Part shown: positions 44,998 to 55,218 of the stretch, one piece after another
Layout: each line of letters begins with the position of its first letter
Position numbering within the stretch: the first letter of the stretch is position 1
DNA from: Ascoidea asiatica
Lineage: Eukaryota; Ascomycota; Saccharomycetes; Ascoideales; Ascoideaceae
DNA: 64,000 nt
NCBI GenBank assembly: GCA_001600695.1
Contig: BCKQ01000026.1
Coordinates: forward strand, 8,368 to 72,367
Reading direction: 5' to 3'
The notes under the pieces: generated by a model
Told to the model about the DNA's origin: nothing
Database searches by the model: none
Seen by the model: the letters and a program-made list of their open reading frames with translations, nothing else
Program-made: the position numbers and the translations under genes

Positions 44998-46483
44998 ATT
45001 TATAAATTTGAAATTAATCAAAATAGCCTATAGTATTTTTAAGAAGTGATCTTTAGAGATTATTATATTTTGCTTCCTCAAATTCCAAATTAACAGTTTT
45101 GAAAATATTTAAAAACCCTTATCGAATTGACAACACTTTCAAGAAGAAACTGGAAATTATCCTATTTTGTTCTGGCTAATAAATCTTTAAAATTGAATTA
45201 TTATTGAAGTGATTCATTTTTTCAAACCTTTGTTTTTTTTAGCGGACCAAGATAACGTTTTCTGAAACTCATCCATATTTTTCTTCAAATGGTCACCTGA
45301 TTGAGGTCTTTTATAAAACCGGTTAGTGAGATCACATGCTAGTTTACCGGATTAAAATTAAGGTCTCGTTTGCCAAAGCAGAGCATGTACAAAAGAGCGG
45401 AGTCAAAGCACTTTTTTCATGCAAATAGTCGAGGCAGCAAAACTTTTTGTTTCTATTTTATAGTTTTTGAACGTGATATAATATAATAACAGACTACAAA
45501 AGTTCGGGTAACGTTACATTTTAATTAACTTCTAAAATGCCTGAGCATTTCCAATCGCGGAAAAATGCTTCAACCCAGACAAGGGCAATCCTATTGTTTT
45601 ATTAGTCATGTGATCATGTCAATTCCAAGACCTCGGTTTTAAGACAACCAATTATGAGTTCAATCAAACCCCTAAAAAAATACAAGCGATTTCAGTTTGC
45701 TTTTCAATAAAAGTGCAGGAGCTGAATGGGCTTGTTTGTTAGAGGTGCCCTTTTTTGACGTTTTTTTAAATGAATGTTACCTTGAAAATTAGGGAAATTG
45801 GTGAAACTTTTATGGGTAGTAGGGCTATATTTAAGAGCCCTATGTGTGTTTTTTTAGGGGTTTGACTGTAAAAGCGAGTAAGAGTGACAATTTTACATTT
45901 ACCAGTTTGAATAATTCAAATAAAATTGCTATAGAAAGACGTAATCAAATATTTTCAAGCAAAACCCTTCTACTTAATCAATTATTTAAACTAAAAATGG
46001 ACCTTACAATAGCCTACATTACTAACGGGCCTTAGAAAAGAAATTTCAGGTGTTTGTTGATGAATATTTTTGAATAACCTGTTTTCCAAAGGTTGAATAA
46101 TATGGAGTAAAATCTCGTTTCCTGAGGTGGAAAAACGAGTAAAACAAGAGAGTGTGGTTATCAAGACAAGAGGTCAAAATGTTTTACTCCCATGTCTGCT
46201 TTAACCTCACGTACAGTAAACCAAGAGATTCCGGACACGGTAAAATTTATTAAGGGTAAAGAGCTTATTTTGGGGTGTGTTGTTGTACTGTATCATACAT
46301 AGGCATGCCCCATAATTCTTTAAACATTACGTACGGGTTGCTGTGAAAGTTCGTAGTCTTCTTATTGTTGTTCAAAAATAATCCAACTGGATAATATTTT
46401 TATTAAATGAAAGATCTTTTTCAACAATAAGAAATCAAGAGTTATTTATATTAAAAGCCAAAAGAATAAATAAAAAGACAAAT
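44998..46483. promoter_or_regulatory. Divergent promoter region MATa1 / LRR gene
   Basis: 1.5 kb with no firm gene. It contains the inverted-repeat unit 45661-45868 (separate entry) and a CCTCGGTTTT word at 45632 that recurs at 51307. A small ORF at 45844-46035 looks like chance. Confidence 0.4.
45661..45868. repeat. 208-bp unit bounded by 23-bp inverted repeats
   Basis: 45661-45683 and 45846-45868 are inverted copies at 21 of 23 positions (core AAACCCCTAAAAAAA). Just inside the right arm, TAGGGCT/AGCCCTA forms a short hairpin (45823-45844). No target duplication is seen. It lies 660 bp upstream of MATa1. Confidence 0.6.
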
Positions 46484-49400
46484 ATGGCTAATTCCATGAT
46501 TAGTGATTTTAATATGAAAGATGAGCAATATCATAAAAAAAATGAATTCTTGGATAACCAAATTATATCAGACAATGAAATATCCTGGATTCTAACAGAA
46601 ATTTTTGATAAAAGAGATAATTATTTAAATTTAGATTCGAATAATTCTTTAAATGATAATAAACAAAATTCTTTAAAAAATGATATTAATAATAAATCTC
46701 TAAATGATATACAACATGAACAATTTAAAAAAATAAATTCTGATATTAATTTAAAAATTAAACCAAATACTGATTCTAATGCTGATTCAAATAATAATTT
46801 GAAAGCTGATTTAAGAACATTATCAAAAACTTTGTCAAAATCAGATTCAAAATATTTATCCAATACATTATCTTTAACAAAAACTGATACAAGTAAAAGT
46901 TTTTTTAATAAATTTCATTTTAATAAAAAAGATAAAGATAAAGAATTATATAGATCAAAAACTTTTTCTCAAGATAATTCAAATACTAAAACAATTAGGA
47001 AAAGAACAAATTCCGCAAGTAAAATCAATCTAAATTCTTCAACCTTATTAACAAGAAAATTATCTTCTTTATATACTTCAAAAAAAAATTTAAATGATTA
47101 TAATAATATCAATAATTCCCTTAATTCTCCTAATTCTCCTAAATCTCCTAAATCTACTGATTCACCCAATTTAATCAATTCAACTAATTCAATTAATTCA
47201 AATAATTCATCCAATTCAAATAATTCTAATAATTCAAATAATTCAAAAGAATTAAGGGATTTAAGATTAACTGAATTTCTAAAAGTTTATAATTCAAAAA
47301 CAAATGATTATCAAAATAATTTTTTAAATAATTTAAATAATCTAGGTAATAGTTATAATAGGAATANTAATATTGATAATATTAATATTAATTTGAAATC
47401 CATTGATAAAACAAATAAGATAAAAACTTTAAATAATGATTTAAAACAAGATAAAAGATTTTCAAATGATTCTTTGAATTCTCAAACTAATTCAAAAAGA
47501 TCTTTAACTTCTTTTTTAAAAAGACATTCTACTGTAAATACAATTAATGATTCAAATAATATTATAAATTCAGTTAATAAAGTTTCAAAAAAAAAAAAAA
47601 AATTTGATAACTTTTTACCAGGGTTTGAATCTTTTCCAGCTTTAAAAAAAGTTTCTTTTTCTCCTTTAGTTTTTACAAATGATCCACCACAACAAATTCC
47701 AAGTCGTAATCCAAGAAAAGGCGAAGTTGAAATTTTAAAAAATGGTGGTTATATAATTCATGAAATTTCTGCATCTGAAAAAAAAAAATTAAATTCAACT
47801 GGAGGTGGTCTTGTTGTTGGAGGTTCTGGAAGATTATCGCTAATTGAACATAATATTGCCCAGCCAAATGATGAAAGTAATTTTCAAGCTAATTCTTCAA
47901 ATAATTCACAAGCANACTCCTCAAATAATTCTGAAATTGATCTTCAAGCTGACCTGGATTCAAATCCACTTTCCCAAGTAATGAGTAGAGAAGATGAAAT
48001 TAAAGTTGATAAAAATTTCGCAAAACTTTCAATTGATAAACCAATGATTCGTCATGGTAAAACACCTTCAATAAACTCAAATGATTCAGAATCTCTGAAT
48101 ATTACAATCCCCAAAAAAGTTACACTTTCTTTACTATATACAAGATGTTGTCACTTAAGAGAAATTTTACCAATTCCTGGTACTTTAAAACAATTAAATA
48201 ATTTATCGACAGATTATATTCCAGTTTTAAAATTAAAAAACCCAAAACCATCTTTAATAGAAATTTTAACATTTTCTGATTTTATTTCAATTGCTCCGAT
48301 CAAAACCCTTGTCTTAGATGCAGTTTCTTTGAGTTTTGAAATGTTTAGATTATTAATTTCTTCATTATATTTTAAAACTGATCTTGAAAAATTAAGTTTA
48401 AGAAACACTATTATTGATAAAGATGGTTGGAAAGTACTTTGTTGGTTTTTGATTAAAAATAGAAGTTTAAAATCCCTTGATTTAACAAATAATAGTAAAA
48501 TCAAAGTCAGTATACTGAAAAAAAAATCTAAATCAAATCAACAAAATACAATTAAAAGAATGGAAAGCTCAAAAGATGATAGAACTTCAATGGATTGGTC
48601 TTTAATTACAGCAGCTATAATTTCTAGAGGAGGTATTGAAGAAATTCATTTAATTGGATGTAAAATTAATGATGATGGAATTTTCTCTCATTTATTCAAT
48701 GATGCTTTTAGTTTAAAAACTAAAATTTTAGGAATTGCCTATAATTATTTAACGTTTAATCAATTGAAAATTATATTTTCTTGGATGTATGATTGCAGTT
48801 CAATATTAGAAGGTATTGATTTGGGGTATAATAATATTTCTATACTTAAAAAGTATAATAATAACCATAATAGTGAAATTAATAATAATAATGATAATAG
48901 TATAGATATTTTTTCAGGAAATATTCAAAAAATTTTACTAAATCCTACAAAATTTTCTTTACATAATTTAAAATATCTTTCACTTCAGGGAACAAATTTA
49001 GGTAAAAACTCCAAAGTTTGTGAATTATCTGAAAACACAAATTTTTTCACATTTTTTGTTCATTTATCAATGTTACCAAATTTAGAATATCTCAATTTAT
49101 CAGATAATTCCAATATTTTTCCTAAATGTATAGATTGCATTTTCTCATTTATTCCATTATTTCCAAAATTAAAAAGATTACAACTTGATAATAATAATTT
49201 AAGTGAGGCTAGTATTCTTATACTTTGCGACATGCTTTTAAGATGTTATCATTTATTACAATTTTCAATTAAAGGAAATTCAATTTCAAAAAAAGTTTTT
49301 GAAAAAATTATTTATACATTAAATAAAAATAAAACAATTTTTTATTTTGATACAGATTTTGAAGAAGAATTAAGTGGATATGAAAAAAAGATAATTTCAA

Positions 49401-50218
49401 TAATGGAAAAAAATCAATTAAATTTTGGTAAAAAAGTTTATCAAAGAAAAACGAATTTTATATTTTTAAATGAATTTTTCTCAATGATTAATGAAAACTC
49501 AATTAATAATAATAAAACAAATTTCAATTTAGATTTTAGATATTTTATAGAATATTTTATTTTTATGGAAAATGATAAAGAAAACTCACCAATATTAAAG
49601 AACGAAGATATTAATATTGAGAAAATAAAACTATGGATACTAAAGATCAAAGGTGAAATTGATAATTTACAAAAAATCAAAAAAATAAATATAAGTGGAT
49701 TACAAGTATTAGTGATTTTATTTAATCTAGAATCATTTATTAATAAGTGTATAATGGTATATGGGGATAAAACAATTAATTTCTTTAATATATTTAAATA
49801 TTTTAAAAATGAAAAAGAAACTAGAAAAGATACTGAGAGTATAGAAAATACATTAAATTTATTATTTAAATTATTGCCAAATTTTTATGAAAATCCATGG
49901 AAAATAATTTACTGTTTATGGTTGTTAAATAATAAATATGAAAAAGAAATGAAAGAAATAATTAGTAAAGTTATATGTTGTAAATATTTTAATAATTTTG
50001 AAGAAGAAAAACAGTTAAAATTGCAATCCAAATTCAACCCTGATTCAAAATCTGATTTTGATTCAAGCTCTGATTCTGATTCTGATTCTGATTCTGATTC
50101 TGATTCTGATTCTGATTCTGATCGTGATTCTGATTCTAAGCTTCTACCTAAATTAAAATTAGAAAATGATATCGAAAATGGATATAAAGAAATATTTAAA
50201 AGTTTTTTAATAAAATAA
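46484..50218 (+). CDS. Gip3/Her1-like leucine-rich-repeat protein, likely PP1-binding
   Basis: 1244 residues, close to S. cerevisiae Her1 (1246) and Gip3 (1276). The N-terminal ~380 residues are Asn/Ser/Lys-rich and disordered-looking. A conserved block follows: FPALKKVSFSP at ~384-394, then DPPQQIPSRNPRKGEVEI. KVSF fits the RVxF docking motif for protein phosphatase 1 (Glc7). Leucine-rich repeats fill ~590-960 (for example LEKLSLRNTIIDKDGWKVL, LKSLDLTNN, LEYLNLSDN, LKRLQLDNNNLSEASI), the arrangement of animal PPP1R37. The end has an Asp-Ser dipeptide run. Expected role: a targeting subunit for Glc7. The exact orthologue is uncertain because Gip3 and Her1 are duplicates. Confidence 0.75.
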   Translation: MANSMISDFNMKDEQYHKKNEFLDNQIISDNEISWILTEIFDKRDNYLNLDSNNSLNDNKQNSLKNDINNKSLNDIQHEQFKKINSDINLKIKPNTDSNADSNNNLKADLRTLSKTLSKSDSKYLSNTLSLTKTDTSKSFFNKFHFNKKDKDKELYRSKTFSQDNSNTKTIRKRTNSASKINLNSSTLLTRKLSSLYTSKKNLNDYNNINNSLNSPNSPKSPKSTDSPNLINSTNSINSNNSSNSNNSNNSNNSKELRDLRLTEFLKVYNSKTNDYQNNFLNNLNNLGNSYNRNXNIDNININLKSIDKTNKIKTLNNDLKQDKRFSNDSLNSQTNSKRSLTSFLKRHSTVNTINDSNNIINSVNKVSKKKKKFDNFLPGFESFPALKKVSFSPLVFTNDPPQQIPSRNPRKGEVEILKNGGYIIHEISASEKKKLNSTGGGLVVGGSGRLSLIEHNIAQPNDESNFQANSSNNSQAXSSNNSEIDLQADLDSNPLSQVMSREDEIKVDKNFAKLSIDKPMIRHGKTPSINSNDSESLNITIPKKVTLSLLYTRCCHLREILPIPGTLKQLNNLSTDYIPVLKLKNPKPSLIEILTFSDFISIAPIKTLVLDAVSLSFEMFRLLISSLYFKTDLEKLSLRNTIIDKDGWKVLCWFLIKNRSLKSLDLTNNSKIKVSILKKKSKSNQQNTIKRMESSKDDRTSMDWSLITAAIISRGGIEEIHLIGCKINDDGIFSHLFNDAFSLKTKILGIAYNYLTFNQLKIIFSWMYDCSSILEGIDLGYNNISILKKYNNNHNSEINNNNDNSIDIFSGNIQKILLNPTKFSLHNLKYLSLQGTNLGKNSKVCELSENTNFFTFFVHLSMLPNLEYLNLSDNSNIFPKCIDCIFSFIPLFPKLKRLQLDNNNLSEASILILCDMLLRCYHLLQFSIKGNSISKKVFEKIIYTLNKNKTIFYFDTDFEEELSGYEKKIISIMEKNQLNFGKKVYQRKTNFIFLNEFFSMINENSINNNKTNFNLDFRYFIEYFIFMENDKENSPILKNEDINIEKIKLWILKIKGEIDNLQKIKKINISGLQVLVILFNLESFINKCIMVYGDKTINFFNIFKYFKNEKETRKDTESIENTLNLLFKLLPNFYENPWKIIYCLWLLNNKYEKEMKEIISKVICCKYFNNFEEEKQLKLQSKFNPDSKSDFDSSSDSDSDSDSDSDSDSDSDRDSDSKLLPKLKLENDIENGYKEIFKSFLIK
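50062..50121 (+). repeat. GATTCT hexamer repeat (Asp-Ser run)
   Basis: About nine perfect GATTCT units near the 3' end of the LRR gene encode an acidic, phosphorylatable DS run. Confidence 0.95.
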
Positions 50219-51040
50219 ATCAATATATAAATTATACTTTTTAAAAATAAATGAATTAATATTATCATAACTAAAATAATTGTATCTTAGTTTTAAAATT
50301 GAAATTAAACTAATAAAAGATAAAAAAGTATAAAAAATCTTAGTTTTAATAAATTTCTTTTTATTTAAATTTGATTTAAAATCTTTAAATAAAGGAAATT
50401 TTTTATTTAGATAGAAATTCAAACCAAAACTTATATGAAATAAAGAAATTAAAATAAATTTATAAAACATCAAAAATTTGAAAATTGATAAATTTTTTGA
50501 ATTCAAGGAAAATTTGATAAAATTGAAATTTATTAAAGAATTATCATAATCAATTATAATTGGAGTAATTTTGAATTTTAAAATATGATAAGTTAATAAA
50601 GGTAATAAACAATAACCAGAAATTTGAATTAAATTGAAATTTGACTTTAAATTTTTAAATAGATTCTTGAATTTAAAAACTTTGTTATATTTGAATTTTT
50701 TTTTCAAATAATAAGTTAATCTAATTAAAAAACCTGAAGTTATATGAATAGATAAAGGTATAAAAATTAAATAGTTTTCAAAAGATTGATAAATCTCTCT
50801 TGATAAATAGAAAATTTCATTTAATTTCACTAGATTTTTCTCAATAATTAAAGCAGGCGAAACTAAAACGTTTATAAAATGAATCAAGAAAAAAAAATTT
50901 AAAATCAATGAAGAATATTTTTGAGTAAATTTTAATACCGATAAAATTTTTGTATCTTCGACTAAAAAGTTTTTGAACTTATAATTTAAATCTGAATAGA
51001 TTGATCTATCAGTGAAAATACCAATATTAAATAAACCCAT
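50207..51040 (-). CDS. MCP1: Mcp1-like mitochondrial membrane protein
   Basis: 277 residues (S. cerevisiae Mcp1 302). Hydrophobic throughout, with about five predicted membrane helices. Conserved family features: IHFINVLVSPALI early, REIYQSFENYLIFIPLSIHITSGFLIRLTYY in the middle, GYCLLPLLTYHIL next, and a final LISLFHISFGLNFYL helix. Mcp1 (DUF1691) is an outer-membrane mitochondrial protein whose overexpression rescues ERMES and Vps13-pathway defects in lipid supply. The spaced His residues fit the cytochrome-b-like fold proposed for the family. The last codons overlap the end of the LRR gene on the other strand by 12 bp. Confidence 0.8.
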   Translation of the reverse strand: MGLFNIGIFTDRSIYSDLNYKFKNFLVEDTKILSVLKFTQKYSSLILNFFFLIHFINVLVSPALIIEKNLVKLNEIFYLSREIYQSFENYLIFIPLSIHITSGFLIRLTYYLKKKFKYNKVFKFKNLFKNLKSNFNLIQISGYCLLPLLTYHILKFKITPIIIDYDNSLINFNFIKFSLNSKNLSIFKFLMFYKFILISLFHISFGLNFYLNKKFPLFKDFKSNLNKKKFIKTKIFYTFLSFISLISILKLRYNYFSYDNINSFIFKKYNLYIDLFY

Positions 51041-51984
51041 TGTGGTAATTACAGAAACTAACCACTTTCATTCCTCACTATTTATAAAAATCTTTGGATT
51101 TAAAATGGGTTCAGAAAAGAAAACAAGACAAAAAAAGGTAACTTTATAATAAATGGTTTACAAATTCCTCNAATTTAAAATTTAGCTTTAATTCATGTAA
51201 TGTTGTACTGATCACGATAACAACAGAGCCCTGGCCAGTTTAAAGTAGGGCTCTGACATACTTTTTTTTGTATTCCGACTTTTGTTTTTATTTTTTAGAT
51301 CCGAGGCCTCGGTTTTTTTATGCCCGGATGTTAGAATTGAATTGGATTATGTAATTTATCGTGGTTTTACGTAACACAATAGGGATCGGATATTTTTCCG
51401 AAAGGGGAAAGTGCAAGCCCATGAAAATTAACCTGTTTTTTTCACCAAGAGAAACNCTTCAATTCAATAGATTGAATAATTGATATGGATCGTAAAGTTG
51501 AATAGTTTAAGCTCTAATGGAGTTTGAATTTCTAGAAGAATTTCGGATTATTGATTGATATTGGTTTCAAACAATGAAAGTTCTCAATAACTGACCTGCT
51601 ATTGGAATTCTAGACTTTTTTTACTACTTCGTTCAAGTCCTATAAGAAAATTAACAATTGAAGAATTTTTCTTTGTCAGAACATATAAAAGAATAAAAGA
51701 TTTCGATAGGTTTTTAACTTATTCGATTAAAGTTTCTTGGGTAAAGTATACTTTTACAGGGTTGGTAAATTTTTATAAAAGTGAAATTTTTTTTATAATG
51801 AGGACCTTGGATAAATATAAATGAAAAAATAAAAATAAAAATAAAAAACAACAATAACAAAGAATTTTGAATGAAAATAGGTTAAAGAAGAAAAATAGAT
51901 TATTTAAGTTTAGATTGAAATGCTCTTTCTATATAATTACATTATTGAAGTATAATTTTTTTCTTTTTTTTATAATAAAAAAAA
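51041..51984. promoter_or_regulatory. MCP1 promoter / aquaglyceroporin 3' region
   Basis: 940 bp, no gene. The perfect 12-bp palindrome CCGAGGCCTCGG stands out at 51301-51312 in AT-rich DNA, likely a binding site for a dimeric regulator or a chance palindrome. Confidence 0.4.
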
Positions 51985-53064
51985 TTATTGATGCTCAATA
52001 TCATTTGAAGTTTTTTCATTTGGCTTTTGTTTTTCAAACAAGAAACNTAAACCGAAATATGGTTTGTTCAATGGAGTTTCTTTACCTTGATAAATAAATA
52101 AATCATAAATAAATCCACCTAAAAGACATCCAACAATTGGGGCAATAACTGGAACCCATGAATAACTATGATAAGCTGTAAACATATCAGAACCATAACC
52201 TAAAGAAACTGCAGCAACTCTTGGAGCAAAATCTCTTGCCATATTCAAAGCATATCCAGTTTGAAAACCAAAACTTGAACCTAATGCAAAAATTAAAACA
52301 AATAAACCAATTGGAAACCAATTTCCTGCAGGGGAATTATATGGATCAGTTAAACTAAAAATACCTAATTCTAATAAAGCACTTGCAACTAATTCACTTA
52401 CAAATTGTTCTCTAATTGAAAGAAATTTAGCAGGAAATGTACAAAATACACCGGCAGAAGCAGTATCTCCAAATACATTTCTATTATGTCTACCACCTTC
52501 AAAATCATTNAAAGATCCAATATAAGTACCATAAACAAGATATGCACCAATCATACCACCTAATAATTGAGAAAATATATAACCAGGAACTTTNTTCCAA
52601 GGAAATTCTCTATAAACTGCTGCAGAAATAGTTACAGCTGGATTTAAATGACCTCCAGATATACCACCAGAACAATGAAATCCTAACATTACAGCAGAAG
52701 CCCAAGATAAAGCAATAGTAGTATAATTACCTGCTGATCCTGAAGATAATTTTACTTGAGCTACAACACCATCCCCATACATAACTAAAATCATTGTACC
52801 AATAAATTCTGCAAATGGTTCTCTTAATGAATGTCTAAATTCACTCCATTTATTATTAAATATTAAAGTTGAATTTTGTTCATCTTCTATATCATTATTA
52901 CTTGGAAATTCCAAACCTGATGATGGATTTCTTGCTTCTCCAAAATCTTTACTTCTATGTTTATGTAAATGAGATTTTTCTGTTGAAGTATAATCTGAAT
53001 TTGATGATGTTATCAATGGATTATCTATATGATTTGTAGTTGATTTATTATTTATTTCATCCAT
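51985..53064 (-). CDS. Aquaglyceroporin (glycerol facilitator), MIP family
   Basis: 359 residues with six membrane helices and two half-helix motifs: SGGHLNPAVTIS (NPA at 141-143) and YALNMARDFAPR (NMA at 274-276). The Asp right after the pore Arg (R277-D278) marks glycerol-conducting members (GlpF type) rather than water channels. NMA instead of NPA in the second motif is a departure of the kind fungal channels tolerate (Fps1 has NPS/NLA). The ~75-residue N-terminus and short C-terminus lack the long regulatory tails of Fps1. It is divergent from glycerol kinase 2.15 kb away, so it probably supplies the glycerol that kinase phosphorylates. Confidence 0.92.
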   Translation of the reverse strand: MDEINNKSTTNHIDNPLITSSNSDYTSTEKSHLHKHRSKDFGEARNPSSGLEFPSNNDIEDEQNSTLIFNNKWSEFRHSLREPFAEFIGTMILVMYGDGVVAQVKLSSGSAGNYTTIALSWASAVMLGFHCSGGISGGHLNPAVTISAAVYREFPWXKVPGYIFSQLLGGMIGAYLVYGTYIGSXNDFEGGRHNRNVFGDTASAGVFCTFPAKFLSIREQFVSELVASALLELGIFSLTDPYNSPAGNWFPIGLFVLIFALGSSFGFQTGYALNMARDFAPRVAAVSLGYGSDMFTAYHSYSWVPVIAPIVGCLLGGFIYDLFIYQGKETPLNKPYFGLXFLFEKQKPNEKTSNDIEHQ

Positions 53065-55218
53065 TTTTAAAATGTTTTTATCAAATTAATTTTTATTTAT
53101 TTATTCAATCAATCGTATTACAAAAAATAAAAGAAAAAAGATTTAATTAAAAAGTTGAAACAATATTCTTCATTTATATAAATATTAAACAAGCTTATTA
53201 ACATTAATGTCACTGATTAAATATAAGAGCAGTGCATTTATTGAAGGGGTTTAAAACACTGAAATACAGTAAAAAAAAAAGCAAAAACCGAAAAATGGCT
53301 GTGGAATGCATTGCCAGTCTGGTGAGACAGAAGCACACAGCTCTTTTAGCAGCAAAAAAAGTGGAAATGANAGGAATAACCTCTGTTATCAGGATAGNGC
53401 TTACAAATGAATTTGTCTCATACTTTCTTATGAAAATTCGTAATAGTAATAAAAATGAAACTGGTGATAATAATAAAAATTATAATCAGAATTTCAAATA
53501 TTATTTACGATAAAAATTATAATAATGGTACCATTTGAAAAAGCAAAATAAGACTTGAATAAGAAAAGGGGACATGGGTGATTTTAAGTATTTCTTCTAA
53601 AGTAATAAGTCGTAAAACCTATTAGCAACATTAATTTCTATAACATAATTGTCCTATTATTTGACTAAAATAATGGGGTCTTGAATATTATTATTATTAC
53701 TGAATTCAATAAATCACGTGCACCGACTTCCTCGGAGAAACTCAATCCAATCAATTTTTTCTGTTTATTGTATGGACGGAGTGACACAAGCAATCGTTTA
53801 TTGAGTTGATTTGCACAACTAATTGAAATTACTAATTTTTTAATGGTAAAAAAAAGCCTTTCTTGAAAAAATTAATGTGAATATGTTAAGATAGTAACCG
53901 TTTATTTCATTATTTCTTAAACAATGACAAACATTTTCGACTGAGAAACAGTCTGACATAGGGTTGGTTTTTAGCATTCTATCAATTTTTTTCAAAAGAG
54001 AGCTATATTAGGCTACCCTCCGTTGTTCTCTTCTGTAGTAGTAGCAGTATAAAAAATGTCGAATTAGGTTTACTATTCCTGCCGGAATTACTTGCTCCGA
54101 TTGTTCCAGGACTCGAAGTCCGATAGAAAACCTGAGCTACTCCCGCACCCCGGAGATATTGTGATTGGCTGGCTCTGATAGGCTGGCAAAGACTCGAGCG
54201 CCAGATAATTTTGGAGCTGGCCACGCTGGAAAAACTCAACGGCACGGCCATGCATCTCATCAAGCAGCAGAAACTCAATCTTAGTCATGCTACCTGCGAC
54301 TCAAAATAATGGGGCAGAAAGGCGGGGGAAGAAAGTCTCTGCAAACCGGACTGCTTGCTTGGATCAGCAAGCCAATTATTTTCCGTTTCCCCAACCAGCG
54401 GCCCTAAATCATATGCCCGGAAATACTAAGTAATACCACACAACACTACTGAAACTAGTAATTTTCTAAGAATATCCTCCACATTTGGCAAACTTTCTGC
54501 GAGCTTATTCTTATTCCCATATTATTCTCTTTTCCAACCCCCTGGTTAACGGTTATAAAAGGATTTGACTGAGCCTGGGTGTGAGCATCTTCCAGTTTTA
54601 GACTTTTTAAAGTACCGTACAGTAAAGGTATTTCAGGCTTTTCTCCTCCAAAACTAACGCTATCGACGTTAAATCACTAAATCCTACTCGAGGTTATCAT
54701 TCACTTTCACAGCTCATTGCTTTTCTCCTAAAATCTGTAATGTTTTTGGTGGTTGTGGTGACCCGCGAGGAGTAGTGTGGCCAATAGGATGCGAATAATT
54801 CAACTGCGTCCTGGTAAGAGAGGGCTAGATGTGGTCAAGAAATTACAAACACACGATCTCTGTTAACAAACAAATCACATTGCAATTTAATCTGGGGTTT
54901 TTGTAAAATTGTACCCAATTTACATCCAATTTACATCATCGTCAATTATTGTTCTCAATATTCAAAAATACAATGTATCGACTGCCATACTTACCTATCA
55001 AGTATTTCAAATTTCAAATTTCAAAATTATATAAAAAGAATTATCAATAAGTAAAATTTAATCTATCTATTTTTTCTTTCTTTTTTTCTTATTTTTTATC
55101 ATCTTTATTTTATGTATATATAAATAAATTTTTCTAGAATCTTTTTCCTATCAAAAACTTATAATATAAAAAATTATTAATATTATTATATATACTATTC
55201 CGTATAATATTCAACAAA
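53065..55218. promoter_or_regulatory. Divergent promoter region glycerol channel / glycerol kinase
   Basis: 2.15 kb. CACGTG at 53715-53720. GC-rich island at about 54090-54420 and 54540-54600. A TATATATAAATAAA box at about 55114-55127 lies ~100 bp before the GUT1 ATG. A minus-strand ORF at 54088-54288 (66 codons, ATG start) falls in the GC island and is probably chance. A plus-strand ORF at 53232-53513 is likewise weak. Confidence 0.55.

Noticed and set aside
53232-53513. 93-codon ORF between the glycerol channel and GUT1
   Set aside because: Low-complexity Lys/Asn end, two Ns, no similarity recognised.
54003-54288. Overlapping minus-strand ORFs upstream of GUT1
   Set aside because: They lie in a GC island, overlap in two frames and resemble no known protein. 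The 66-codon one starting at 54288 is the less unlikely of the two.
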